A stretch of 64,000 nt of DNA, from the NCBI RefSeq assembly GCF_032854445.1, contig NC_088300.1, positions 76,563,966-76,627,965 of the forward strand, written 5' to 3'. Positions 31,083 through 42,640 of this stretch are shown piece after piece. The translations under genes and the position numbers were made by a program. The stretch comes from Liolophura sinensis (Eukaryota; Mollusca; Polyplacophora; Chitonida; Chitonidae). Position 1 is the stretch's first letter; each line of letters starts with the position of its first letter. The notes under the pieces were generated by a model. The model made no database searches. It was not told where the DNA came from and saw nothing but the letters and a program-made list of their open reading frames with translations.

Positions 31083-32525
31083 AAAGAACTTGGCAAGGCT
31101 TGAATTTAAGGGTTTTAACTCACTAGCAAGGTAGGGCAAGTGGTTTTCAGATATTACTAGCCCTCATGAAATTTCACTAGCCCTCAAAAATTCTAGAACT
31201 TCAGTTAACATACCATAATAATGTAGCAAGATCCTAGTGGTGCCACAAAATGTACCATAAAAAGGTGTTTTCCTTCTAACCTTGCATGTTGGTAAATACA
31301 GTTTCACATGAACTCATTCACAAGACACCTCTGATAGCACCTTGTGAATTAAATACTTTACTGTTAATGCTCCAGGTTGAAACTGTACATTACATATGAA
31401 AAGTTCACAGTAATTGGCAGTGGCATTTTGTTTTGTCTTTGGTGGTGGGATCTTTTGTGTGTACCCTAATTCATCTAATATTTCGGACACCTGGTCTGCC
31501 CTTTTTAGCTAATATACATGTAATTTTAACAGAGATAAAAAGTTTCTTTTTTCTCCTATGGTTAGACCATCGTATGAGCAACATATCTATGTCAACATAT
31601 ACACTGGGGATAAATGTAATATTTTGCTTTCAGCAGGACTGATATCTGTCTCAGTTAAGAAATAGGGCATCACTAATAAAATTCTCTCATTTACCAGAGA
31701 CAATCTACATGGTCAAGTTAGTATGAAATTTCTGTAAATAGTAATCAACACCAGCCCTACTCAACTGATATATGTTGTGATTATTGACCTCATAGGTTTC
31801 ATGAGGACCAAACTATAGATATGCATTACCATTTTACACTTAACAGTGATACTGCAAATCAACATATATAGAAAAAGTTACATGTACATACTGTTAAAGT
31901 AAAAAAGTTAAATCACCTGGCTAAAGCAATTGAAAGCTGGATGCTCAAGCTTTCTAAAATGTATTAAACTTTATTTTTTCAATGAAATTTCACTGAATAA
32001 ATTTAGTCAAACTGACAATACTAAGCAAATGGATGTTGTAAATCGATGGAGCCATCTTGAGAAGTTTATGTCAGTACCCCTTGACTCTTTTTCTTTGGCT
32101 GTTTGGCCCCAGAAATATACTGCCACATAGCGAAATTCAAATTTATCGAACTTAATTCATACTTTGCAAATGGCGCTGGCCACCGACAAACATGGAGGCA
32201 GTTGCTATGACATCCTGTTCTGTGCAGCTCCTGCCTAGACTTGTACCTTTCTATGATGTACCTTATATGCTAGTTTGATAGAAAGGTACGAATGTGCGTG
32301 TTTTCATCCAACACCATTGAATGGAGAACAGAATTTTTTTCGTTTAGCTCACTAAAAGATAGGACGCATGGGAAGTATTCCATTATAGTTTTACGAACCT
32401 TTTATCTCCATAATTTTGTCTACCATAATTTTTACTAGCCAATGCGGACTAGTGGTTTCAAAATTATACTGCCCGAAGGCAATTTTCACTCGCCACAGGC
32501 CAGCAGGCCACTAATTTCGAGCCCT
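31083..32525. other. CACTA interior without recognisable coding sequence
   Basis: AT-rich sequence with no supported exon. It may be a transposase intron or decayed coding DNA. Confidence 0.4.
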
Positions 32526-33060
32526 GCTTGATTTAGTTGAGCCAGTGGAGTATATTCTTGGGCATGATGACCAGGGTAAAAAAAGAGACCTTCCTGCATG
32601 TACCTATTCTGGAAGTGCTGCAGTTTCTTCTGCCCAAAGATGACTTATGCCAATTTGTGCAAGAGCATATTTTAAATGGAGTGGTCCTGGAAGATGCTTG
32701 TGACAGTACTATGCACAAGAACCATTCCCTATTTTGCACATGAAACAAGCTTCTAAAGATCCATTTATATAGTGATGAATTTGAAATTGTAAATTCTTTG
32801 GGATCAAAAAAGTTAAAGCACAAAGTTTGTGGTTTTGTAATATACAAATCAAAAAAAATACAGATCAAAGTTAAGAAACGTTCATGTTTGTATGCCTGTA
32901 CATTACAAGGGTGTACAGAAGTATGGTTATGAACCCATATTGAAACCATTCATACAGGATTTGCTGAAATTGCATGTGGAAGGAGTAGATATGAAGATTG
33001 ACGGCAATATACATCATGATATAGGAGCCCTTGCTGTGATATATTCGAATAATCTCTTAG
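32526..33060 (+). pseudogene. CACTA transposase central part, frameshifted
   Basis: Fragments in shifting frames read VPILEVLQFLLPKDDLCQFV, then HKNHSLF, a stop, IHLYSDEFEIVNSLGSKKLK, and finally YGYEPILKPFIQDLLKLHVEG and SNNLLAGFSGSFSNALA. The order ('PIL..L..LL', 'np.f', 'lYyDd.E..NPLGs', 'kYG...il.p...DL..Le..G', 'GD.L..h.l.GF.esFs') is that of animal EnSpm-type transposases. The region corresponding to the catalytic core is damaged. The 3' edge runs directly into the 33-bp array. Confidence 0.68.
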
Positions 33061-34800
33061 CTGGCTTTTCTGGATCCTTCAGTAATGCCCTAGCTGACTT
33101 TCTGGATCCTTCAGTAATGCCCTAGCTGACTTTCTGGATCCTTCAGTAATGCCCTAGCTGGCTTTTCTGGATCCTTCAGTAATGCCCTAGCTGGCTTTTC
33201 TGGGTCCTTCAGTAATACCCTAGCTGGCTTTTCTGGATCCTTCAGTAATGCCCTAGCTGGCTTTTCTGGGTCCTTCAGTAATACCCTAGCTGGCTTTTCT
33301 GGATCCTTCAGTAATGCCCTTGCTGGCTTTTCTGGATCCTTCAGTAATGCCCTAGCTGGCTTTTCTGGATCCTTCAGTAATTCCCTAGCTGGCTTTTCTG
33401 GATCCTTCAGTAATGCCCTAGCTGGCTTTTCTAGATTCTTCAGTAATGCCCTAGCTGGCTTTTCTGGATCCTTCAGTGATGCCCTTGCTGGCTTTTTTGG
33501 GTCCCTCAGTAATACCCTAGCTGGCTTTTCTGGATCCTTCAGTAATGCCCTTGCTGGCTTTTCTGGATTTTTCAGTAATGCCCTTGCTGGCATTTCTGGA
33601 TTCTTCAGTAATGCCCTAGCTGGCTTTTCTGGGTCCTTCAGTAATGCCCTAGCTGGCTTATCTGGATCCTTCAGTAATGCTGTAGCTAGCCTCTCTGGGT
33701 CCTTCAGTAATGCCCTTGCTGGCTTTTCTGGATCCTTCAGTAATGCCCTTGCTGGCTTTTCTGGATTTTTCAGTAATGCCCTTGCTGGCTTTTCTGGGTC
33801 CTTCAGTAATGCCCTAGCTGGCTTTTCTGGATCCTTCAGTAATGCTGTAGCTGGCTTTTCTGGGTCCTTCAGTAATGCCCTTGCTGGCTTTTCTGGATCC
33901 TTCAGTAATGCCCTAGCTGGCTTTTCTGGGTCCTTCAGTAATGCCCTAGCTGGCTTTTCTGGGTCCTTCAGTAATGCCCTAGCTGGCTTTTCTGGATCCT
34001 TCAGTAATGCTGTAGCTGGCCTCTCTGGGTCCTTCAGTAATGCCCTTGCTGGCTTTTCTGGATCCTTCAGTAATGCCCTAGCTGGCTTTTCTGGGTCCTT
34101 CAGTAATGCCCTAGCTGGCTTTTCTGGGTCCTTCAGCAATGCCCTAGCTGGCTTATCTGGATCCTTCAGTAATGCTGTAGCTGGCCTCTCTGGGTCCTTC
34201 AGTAATGCCCTTGCTGGCTTTTCTGGATCCTTCAGTAATGCCCTAGCTGGCTTTTCTGGATCCTTCAGTAATGCCCTAGCTGGCTTTTCTGGATCCTTCA
34301 GTAATGCTGTAGCTGGCCTCTCTGGGTCCTTCAGTAATGCCCTAGCTGGCTTTTCTGGATCCTTCAGTAATGCTGTAGCTGGCCTCTCTGGGTCCTTCAG
34401 TAATGCCCTAGCTGGCTTATCTGGATCCTTAAGTAATGCTGTAGCTGGCCTCTCTGGGTCCTTCAGTAATGCCCTTGCTGGCTTTTCTGGGTCCTTCAGT
34501 AATGCCCCAGCTGGCTTTTCTGGGTCCTTCAGTAATGCCCTAGCTGGCTTTTCTGGATCCTTCAGTAATGTCCTAGCTGGCTTTTCTGGATCCTTCAGTA
34601 ATGCCCTAGCTGGCTTTTCTGGATGCTTCAGTAAAGCCCTAGCTGGCTTTTCTGGATCCTTCAGTAATGCCCTAGCTGGCTTTTCTGGATGCTTCAGTAA
34701 TACCCTAGCTGGCCTCTCTGGATCCTTCAGTAATGCCCTTGCTGGCTTTTCTGGATCCTTCAGTAATGCCATAGCTGGCTTTTCTGGATCCTTCAGTAAT
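33051..34800 (+). repeat. 33-bp minisatellite, about 53 copies, expanded inside the transposase coding sequence
   Basis: The unit is GCCCTAGCTGGCTTTTCTGG plus ATCCTTCAGTAAT, most copies with a BamHI site (GGATCC) or its GGGTCC variant. In the transposase direction it encodes the 11-residue ALAGFSGSFSN, the same residues (LLAGFSGSFSN) that the transposase shows just before the array. The flank continues with SCRFCMCHYDD after it. The first two units each lack one T and shift the sense frame. On the minus strand a 553-codon frame (33111-34772) repeats ARALLKDPEKP; it is a by-product of the unit length. Confidence 0.95.
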
Positions 34801-35352
34801 GGCAGAAGTTGCAGGTTTTGTATGTGTCACTATGATGATATGGTTGAAATGACTGCAGAGGACTTCTGTGTAGTTGGTACAGATATTCTCCATGAACAGC
34901 ACTTACTATTTGTGCAGGATAACCTCTAAATGGCCATTTAGTGCTCTACCATATTTTCATGTGACTAAGCCCTTTCCGCCAGATGTTATGCACGACTTTC
35001 TTGATGGTGTGGTGCAACATGTGTTAAAGCTTGTGATAAAAAAATTTCACACAGAAGGAATTGCTTCACTTCAGCCAATGAAAAGCGAACTTCAAGGACT
35101 TAATTTTAACCTCATCAATAAGCTGTCGCAAGATCAGTTATTTAGAGACACTTGTTAGTTCATTCCTGTGTGAGTTTAAAAAGCTTTTTCCTACCAACTT
35201 TACTCCCAAGAGAAATTTTCTTGTGCACTACTCTCGCCTGATAGAGGAATTTGGTCCCTTCAGGTCTCTTTGGTGCATGAGATCTGAAGCAAAACACCTG
35301 TACTTCGAGAAAATGGCCTTTGTTAGGAGCAATTTCATGAAATATATGAAAT
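34795..35352 (+). pseudogene. CACTA transposase C-terminal part
   Basis: After the array the frame gives GRSCRFCMCHYDDMVEM and HEQHLLFVQD, a stop, then FHVTKPFPPDVMHDFLDGVV (about 34960-35015), the best preserved signature (FH....fPPDvmHDl.eGvv). A frame change near 35155 is followed by FPTNFTPKRNFLVHYSRLIE then FGPFRSLWCMRSEAKHLYFE, matching the family's 'KhHyl.HYp.li..fGPl...w.mRfEaKH..fk'. This conserved order supports the transposase call; several stops show that it is dead. It ends at a TAG at about 35353. Confidence 0.72.
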
Positions 35353-35890
35353 AGCTTGACTGTGGTTCAAGCTGAGGACAGGTCTGTAAAGTTATTTCAC
35401 AGGTACTGTGAGGTACTTAAGTTTGGTGTGAAATTAATTTTCGCAGATTTCGGGGTCAATAATTTACTGCAAAAATTAATTCCAGCTAAAAAAATATCCA
35501 ATATTGAATAGCACACTACAGGTAGAAATAATAATGAAGGGAAATCTTTGCCAGGGTGACGGGAGTTGCGCTAAGAAAGCCCAACCGACCAGCTAAATTT
35601 TTAAGAGCAGGGAAGGGAAATTATGGTTTAAACATATACAAACTCTGGTGCTAAGGCTTGTTGGGTATAAAACAGAGTGGGAGTTTATGCGTGTCTAGTT
35701 TGATCAATCATCTTTAGTTTGATCAATCTTCACTTTGCCTGTAAAGTGAAAGAAAAGTAGATACTAGCACGTTTAATGAATGTGGCTCTGTTACAAGCTA
35801 TCCCATTGGCTGTGTTTCTCCTGTGGTCCAATGAGTGAGCTTGTACCAAAATGTGAAGTGTTTACAACAGCAACATGGCCGTTTGACAGC

Positions 35891-36166
35891 TGGACACAGA
35901 CCCCCATTACAACTTCCATTTTACACGAATGTAATTCTGTGTATTTTAAGGTGTCTTTTTTTTTGCTGCCAGCCTGCCGTTTTTGGTGTACAGGTGCATG
36001 ATTGATATCAAAATGCTGGAAATCGTCTAATTTTGGGCAGGTTTTACTGATGAAAGTTTGAAATTCTGGGCAAGAGGGCACAAGGAGAAAGGTGGTGATG
36101 AGGCTCGAGAGACATCCCCTGCTCGTTGCTAGGCACCCCTCCGAGCTGCCGGCTTAGAAAGGTCCA
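35891..36166. repeat. Direct duplication, copy 1
   Basis: It shares cagacccccattacaactt, gctgccagcctgc, gttttactgatgaaagtttg and gccggc(t/a)tagaaaggtccag with 36885-37180. No function is recognised. Confidence 0.85.
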
Positions 36167-36884
36167 GATTTTGACGGTCAACCTATGTCAAGATTTTAAT
36201 GACTTCTTTCTTTTAAAGGGTTTTATCTTGTTAATCAGTTTGTAAAAGGGATACTAGTCTTTTCTTAAGCCCTATTCATGGAAACTATGCCTATGAGCAT
36301 TTCTATATCAATTTGGATACATATGTTTACTTTGATGTTGATGAAAGTGGACTTTTCTGGAATTTTGAAAATCCACTTTGGTACCCCCCTGTATCACTGT
36401 AAGTCTAATTTTGCACAAAGTTGCTAAAAGGCATGTATTTTGTAAGTGAATTGTCAAATAAATTACCTATCTTTGGATATATATTTTGACACTTTTGGCA
36501 TTTATCTATTTTCTTAGCACTGCTGTAAACAAGAAAATCTACTTGAAAATTCATAATTTTCTAAATGTTTGTTATTGGAAAATGTAAAATTGGATCATTG
36601 GAATTTTTTCATTTTTCATGCAGATATACATGCCAGCTTTCCAAAACACTTGACCTGGTTGAGATATTTTGAAGGGTATGTGCATTACAGAGCTTTGAAC
36701 TTCGTGCTTGAGAACGGACAAACAGACACATTTCCAACATAGAGGTACCCCAAGTTAAATTCCTCCTACTCCAAAGTTTTTGCATGTATCAATTCCTAAC
36801 TTTGTGTGTGAGGTTGAGAGGAAGTAGGAATTATGTGGTGCAAAAATTATTGATTCTGAAAAAAGTTGGGTAGTGTCATAGGAC

Positions 36885-37180
36885 ACAGACCCCCATTACA
36901 ACTTCTGTTTTTTTTGGAGGGACAAATGTAATTCTGTGTATTTTACGGTGTAAAGTCTTTTTTTTGCTGCCAGCCTGCAGTTTTTGGTGTACAGGTGCAA
37001 ACTTGGTATCCTTAATGATGGAAATTGTTTAAGCTTTGGGCAGGTATGAGTTTTACTGATGAAAGTTTGAAATCCTGGGGGAGAGGACACAAGGAGATAG
37101 GTGGTGATGAGGCTGCCAGTGATGTCCCCTTGGCATTGCTGGGCACCCCTCCCAGCTGCCGGCATAGAAAGGTCCAGATG
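36885..37180. repeat. Direct duplication, copy 2
   Basis: The partner of 35891-36166, about 1.0 kb downstream in the same orientation. It is diverged by substitutions and small indels, so the duplication is not recent. Confidence 0.85.
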
Positions 37181-37470
37181 CTTCTTTCTCACAGGCTGGG
37201 TCAGGTGTGCACCAAAGCTTATTGGCCACGGAATGTTTGGGGCTGAGCTACAGCACTAAACGTTAACATTGTCGCTTATGGAAAATTAGCGATGGCAATG
37301 TTTGTGGTTTCTGACCTGCTACAGATGACGATTAAAACTGAAAACAATGCAAAACTTACCGTGTTGCTTGATGAAGAATGAGTGATTGGCGCTGATAATG
37401 GTGAATTCATATGTTTTTACATTGAACTGTTCAAAAGGTGACAGTTTGCAAGGTGTTTAAAAGCACTCAT

Positions 37471-37741
37471 GGGGCCTCCGTGGCTCAGTCGGTTAGCGCG
37501 CTAGCGCAGCGTAATGACCCAGAAGCTTCTCACCAATGCGGTCGCTGTGAGTTCAAGACCAGCTCATGCTGCCTTCCTCTCCGGCCGTACGTGGGAAGGT
37601 CTGTCAGCAACCTGCGGATGGTCATGGGTTTCCCCCGGGCTCTGCCCGGTTTCCACCCACCATAATGCTGGCCGCCGTCGTATAAGTGAAATATTCTTGA
37701 GTACGGCGTAAAACACCAATCAAAAAAAAAAAAAAAAAAAA
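37471..37741 (+). mobile_element. Young, full-length tRNA-derived SINE
   Basis: It has an intact A-box (TGGCTCAGTCGG), B-box (GAGTTCAAGACC), body, tail and poly-A. A perfect 12-bp target duplication, AAAAGCACTCAT, lies at 37459-37470 and 37742-37753. This insertion is younger than the CACTA element that hosts it. Confidence 0.95.
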
Positions 37742-38055
37742 AAAAGCACTCATCAATGGTTCGAAAAGAAGTGACACCTGTTTGAGTACTGCTTAGGGTA
37801 GGTGCGAAAGTAATCTTCTCATGTAGTGATAATCCATCCCCCATTGTTTTAATCTCTGATCCAGATCATGGAGATTAGCGACACAGCAGGAAACAAAGGA
37901 GGATTAAAGCCACCCATGTTTGACGTGCTTGAATAACTTCGGCCATATTATATCTTGGCAAATTTAAAGATTTTTTTCAGCATTCTCCTAAATACGCAAA
38001 AATTAATTCCCGCGAACATATTTTTGGAGAAAATTGTCTCACAGCCGTATACTTT

Positions 38056-38230
38056 ACAGCATACTGTGTACTGGTGTAGACACAAACTGCATGCTGTGTA
38101 CTGGTGTAGACACAAACTGCATGCTATGTACTGGTGTAGACACAAACTGCATGCTGTGTACTGTTGTAGACACAAACTGCATGCTGTGTACTGGTGTAGA
38201 CACAAACTGCATACTGTGTACTGGTGTAGG
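38056..38230. repeat. 30-bp tandem repeat, about 6 copies
   Basis: The unit is CTGTGTACTGGTGTAGACAC followed by AAACTGCATG, nearly perfect. It lies within the CACTA element. Confidence 0.95.
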
Positions 38231-38372
38231 ATTTGATTTTGTATTCAGAGGGCCCTTAATATTCAGGCAAATAACCAGTAATTGAAGGAGTGTACAATAA
38301 ATTTTATGCTGTGTCCTAAATAACAATATAGTTTAATATTAACTTTATATTTCTTATTGGTACGTATTTCAG

Positions 38373-38560
38373 AGAAATCTCACCAACAGAATGCCTACCT
38401 CCAGGAGAAATTCCCAGAGTGTTGGGCACCCTGCCAAACTTTCCCCCCTCCTGAGGGCAGCACTGCTAAATCAGGACAGGCAGTTAAAGAGTCTGCTCAA
38501 AACAAAAATACAATCAGCCTTGGTTCAGGGGCTGTTTGATCACCTAAATCAGTTCACACT
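38373..38560 (+). CDS. CACTA accessory gene exon
   Basis: Acceptor GTACGTATTTCAG ends at 38372; donor CACACT|GTAAGTTAAG follows 38560. One frame stays open across all 188 bases and reads NRMPTSRRNSQSVGHPAK and RQLKSLLKTKIQSALVQGLF. Basic and helical; no named domain. The splice signals and position between the SAM exon and the later exons place it in the accessory gene. Confidence 0.5.
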
Positions 38561-39469
38561 GTAAGTTAAGTCCAAATTTTGTGTTTTCCTGGTGTAAAGA
38601 GATTATAAACTGTCAACATACCACTGCCAAAGGTGAATCTCAAGAAAACATTTCACAGTTATTTCTCAAAGTAAGACGTTTATAGACGTATATGTAACCC
38701 CTAGAACTTCACGCTGCTACATGGGTGTACTTTTTTTCCTGTCCTCTGATACCAGTATCTGAGTTACAAACAGTACGTTCAGCACTACTCACACAGCTTC
38801 AGCACTACTTACACAGCTTTCCTTTCTGCATGAAGAGTGAATCAAGATATGTGAGTTGAAGTCATATTTCACAACCTTTTTTTTTATCAGGCACAAGTGC
38901 TTTTCACGACGTATGTAAGTTAAGAAAGTAAATGCCCTTTCCATGCCATTTCTGAGTCAGAAATGATATTACCAAAGAAGCAAATACTTTTGAAACATTG
39001 ATTATGCTCTTAGTGTCATTTATCTTTATTATTTTTTGTTGAAAGATGCTCTACATGAGTCATTGAAAAATAAATTCAAGAAAGAAAGAATTTTGCTAGT
39101 GAACAACGAATAAGTTCATGATTTGAAAAGCAAATTTAAAGTGAATGGCTCTGGGAGGAAGAGGAAAAAACTAGATGACCCAGTGATAATGACCAGCCTG
39201 CAGAGACTGCTGGTGTGTAGAAATATGTTCTCCCTGTTCATCCAATAAGCTTTTGATCACCAGACTCTACATGTAGACAATTTTGTTATGAGTTTATTCT
39301 ACAATATATAATTTTGACTTTTGTATATGTGACAAATGATGTACTTCCATTACGATAGGGATCGGTTGTGCTTAAATGTTGGGTCAAATAAATTTCTCAA
39401 TGAAATTTCTCTTCAAGTGTCCACCCATATATACATGTACTACTTTTGATTTTAATAACCTTGTGACAG

Positions 39470-39670
39470 ATAAGTGATGGGAAGGACTTGGGAGAGAATG
39501 AGAGAAGCATTGCAAACCATGTGAAAACCAAGGCAAGGGAAATGGAAAAGGTCAGGCCAAAGCTAGACATGGTGAAGGACCTTATGGCCAAGACACGTGT
39601 GCACAGAAAGCCATTTATCAGTGAGCACACAACAACAGAGGTGCTGGAGGAGTTCCCCCAAAACTGGAAG
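39470..39670 (+). CDS. CACTA accessory gene exon
   Basis: Acceptor CTTGTGACAG ends at 39469; donor CTGGAAG|GTACGTTG follows 39670. The 201-bp exon is open throughout (ISDGKDLGENERS ... MVKDLMAKTRVHRKPFIS ... TEVLEEFPQNWK). The segment 'v..lma.t...R...I.....t.e.lle..P.l' is typical of SAM-containing proteins found with animal EnSpm transposases. This family link is from memory. Confidence 0.58.
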
Positions 39671-39796
39671 GTACGTTGACATGACTTCTCTTTTTGCCCC
39701 AAAATGTCAACATGATGGGGTAAAAAGGATTGTAATCCATGTAATTATATATCAACATATATAAGCATTATGGATGGTAAATTGAAGAAATAAAAT

Positions 39797-40134
39797 GGGG
39801 GCACAATTGGGTGGACGAGCGATTAGATGTGTTCTGTTTTTTTCAAGGGCAAGGACACACAAGCTGCGAGTTCAAACCCTGCCAGAGAATTTGTAAATTC
39901 CTTGCTTTCACTGCTTGTGATACGTTAGTGACTAAAAGCAGTCAACATTTGTTAAAGATTTCTTGTCTCCCACCAGTATGGCATTTATATCTATAACACC
40001 TGGGAATGTTTTTCAGTAATTTGCTGAAGGTCAGTGGTTTACCTCGGGCACTCTGATATCCTCCACTCATAAAAATGACTGCCATTGTATAAGTGAAAAA
40101 TTCTTGAGTACGGCATTAAACATCTATTAAGAAA
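39797..40134 (+). mobile_element. Old SINE related to the main family
   Basis: A tRNA-like B-box (GCGAGTTCAAACCC, about 39867) is followed by a distinct body (agtaatttgctgaaggtcag) and the shared tail (CATTGTATAAGTGAAAAATT, TTGAGTACGGCATTAAAC). It joins a different head to the common 3' end. Confidence 0.65.
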
Positions 40135-40423
40135 AAAATTAAGAAATAGTTGAAAACCACAAGGTGATTATTTTGTCTGTTTATGTATATTGGAATTTAT
40201 TTGCCCAGTACTGTAAATAGTGATATATGTAGACAGGCCATATTTACATTGAATTCAAGCATTACTATTAAGCTAATTTGCTATGAGAATTTGTGTCCAT
40301 AGCCTTCTGTTTTTCTAGCCTCACATGGTCAGGTATTGGTGTAAAACTCTATATGTTTTTATCTTCAAAAAAACTTCCCATCCTTTGCGTATAAGATTTC
40401 ATTGTCATTACACTCATTTTCAG

Positions 40424-40568
40424 TTGTTGTGGGACATGAGCCTGCTTTATGGTGTTGACCCTGACAGAATGATGGTAACCATTCTAAACAAGATGGCACC
40501 AAAGTCTGCCCTACTGGACAAATGTGTGAAAGCAATCAGTTTGTGCACGGAGGATTCTGTGAAGAAAG
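40424..40568 (+). CDS. CACTA accessory gene exon
   Basis: Acceptor CTCATTTTCAG ends at 40423; donor AAGAAAG|GTAAATG follows 40568. It is open across 145 bases (LLWDMSLLYGVDPDRMMVTI ... KSALLDKCVKAISLCTED). Its end phase fits the exon at 41100, which continues the frame (VKKG, then LQGSSAVLLLPTLFRGDGEH). No domain name is recognised. Confidence 0.55.
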
Positions 40569-41099
40569 GTAAATGTGTGGTGCTATAATGGAAAGAAATC
40601 AATGGTAACCAAATCTGCCCTTTGTTGGCAAAAACTACAAAGAGGTGTTCATAAAACTGGAAAACACAGATTACTTGTGATTCAAGGATATTTTAATCAT
40701 TAAACCGAAATACTATACCCATGTATATGTACTGTAAATCTTTAACCTTTTCAACCACTAAAGCACTTCTTTTAGTGGACTTTATGCATACAATGATTAT
40801 GAAAATGATGTTAAAAATGATTTATTTGTGTGATGGAAGATGCGAGCTTCATAAAACTGTGCAAATTTTCAACCCCTACAGCCCATAGTTTTTCATAATG
40901 TTCTAAAATATTTGTGGCTGAGATGGTTGAAAAGGTTGAAGAATTAGGGTATGTATATAATACTGAATTTTTGGTCTTGAGACCTTTTTGTTCATTGAAT
41001 GTGTCTTTTTTGCATTAATATCATAAACAGTTAATGATGGAATGTGTTCTGTTTTTACAAGTACCTGCTGTTTCATTTCTTGTTTAATTTCATGCACAG

Positions 41100-41206
41100 G
41101 CTTGCAGGGAAGTAGTGCTGTTCTTCTCTTGCCAACACTTTTCAGAGGAGATGGAGAGCATGTCTTTGTGATAGAGGAGGCAATATTCTTTAACTCAGAA
41201 AACTAG
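41100..41206 (+). CDS. CACTA accessory gene exon, alternative end
   Basis: Acceptor TTCATGCACAG ends at 41099. The frame continues from 40568 through AVLLLPTLFRGDGEHVFVIE to a TAG at 41204-41206. In related proteins this region is followed by a segment like the one at 41329, so a splice donor within 41180-41190 is possible, but only a weak one is seen. Confidence 0.4.
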
Positions 41207-41328
41207 GAAATTTCAAGATGTAAATATAAATGTTTACATATTCATGTAATGGAAAAAAAATAATACAGTATATATCAAATGCGTGTGTATCTTTATTCTA
41301 AGTCCCACCCCTTTTATTTCTTCCATAG

Positions 41329-41587
41329 TGACTTGTATGTGTGTTATTGGTCACTCGGCTGTTCTGAAGGACATCAAGACAGTCTTGAAATAATGAGAGA
41401 TGACTCAAGTGTGGATGTTTCATTTGCCTCAGCAGCAGTATTAAGCCTATATTATGTATTTGGGATTGAATATCCAAAGGGATTAAGGAAAACCATGCTC
41501 TTTCTTGAAAGGTTTGTGTTGAAAATTTGTCAAGATGAGCCATTGCCATTAACGGTTAGGAGAGTTTATAACTCCATTTGTGATTAA
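41329..41587 (+). CDS. CACTA accessory gene, probable last coding exon
   Basis: Acceptor TATTTCTTCCATAG ends at 41328. The frame reads SVDVSFASAAVLSLYYVFGI, EYPKGLRKTMLFLERFVLKI and ends VRRVYNSICD with TAA at 41585-41587. 'YYvFnieYPk.l..Tl.FiqR' is a conserved C-terminal feature of SAM-domain proteins linked to animal EnSpm elements. A second frame over the first 70 bases (CMCVIGHSAVLKDIKTVLK) also resembles the family, hinting at a frameshift. Confidence 0.5.
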
Positions 41588-42446
41588 GCACAAAAGTGTT
41601 CTGATTGTTGTTATGCTTTTGACACAATAACTTCCCTCTTGTTATGATGTGATATTTTTAGTCCCTGTTGGTGGCAATCCAAGAGACTGTACATGTAGGT
41701 TTCACCGTGTCTGTCAGCGTGCTTTCTTTTAATATCTGTCTGTCTCACCTAACAGGAGAAGAAAACATACTAAGGATGCAAACTTCAGATGTAAAAAGAT
41801 ATTGGCATGAACTGAATCTGAGTTATGATGATATTAACATTTAACTTGTCACTCTTATCTAAAGTTTATATGAGTTTGGTTTTTTTCCAGCTTTATATTT
41901 TCTTTACTAGACTTTGCACATGCATTGATTTAGCATAGTGTGGTAATGGACCAGTTCAGAATTACTAACAATTGATGAATTTTTCAATTTTTTGCATTTG
42001 TTCTGCCCTTTTCTTTGTGGCCCATTTTATCGGAAGTTGCTATGCATTTTTATTGTAACATTGCACATACAGCAAAAGTTGGTGATTTATAAATGTTTTG
42101 TCAAGTTAGGCTTTTTGAAAAACTGATAAAGAGAGGTATTTTGCCAGAGGTACTTTTAGAACACTTGTTTCCTGTGATAAAGCAGACAGTCTTGATTTAA
42201 TTAGGTCGTTTTACATGGATATTTTCAATAACTAAATGCTAACGCAGGTTGACTGAACATAGGTATGACACTGTATGTAATCCTCATTAGTTCCCTACCC
42301 TTTATATAAATCTGGTAACCCTTGGTAAATTTCCAGTTATGTGTAAGTTTCATAGTGTTTGTATTGTTTTAAAGACCAGAATTGTACCTGTTTTGTAGCA
42401 ACAGATCTAAAGTAGAAAGATGTAGTGTTTCATAATTTTGTTTGCT

Positions 42447-42450
<4 letters not shown>

Positions 42451-42484
<34 letters not shown>
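42451..42484. repeat. (TA)17 microsatellite
   Basis: A pure TA run of 34 bp within the CACTA element. Confidence 0.95.
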
Positions 42485-42485
<1 letters not shown>

Positions 42486-42529
42486 TTTATTTAAATACAG
42501 AGCAGGTCTGAGCAACAGCCATGATATTG

Positions 42530-42640
42530 ATTGATTCATTTAATTGTTGTGTAACGCCATACTGGTGGATTTTTCACTCGTGCAATGGCTGCCACATTTA
42601 TGGGTCGAGGAAACTGAAGCGGCATCGCTGGGAGTATGAT
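42530..42640 (-). mobile_element. SINE 3' fragment, reverse orientation
   Basis: The reverse complement reads tttcctcgacccataaatgt, ggcagccattgcacgagtga and tatggcgttacacaacaatt, a diverged version of the common SINE tail. Confidence 0.5.

Noticed and set aside
33111-34772. 553-codon antisense repeat 'protein' as a gene
   Set aside because: It is opposite a transposase-derived minisatellite with a 33-bp unit; the open frame follows from unit length.
37471-37560. Functional tRNA gene at the SINE heads
   Set aside because: A- and B-box motifs are present, but no cloverleaf with a proper acceptor stem was seen, and the sequence continues into a SINE body and tail.
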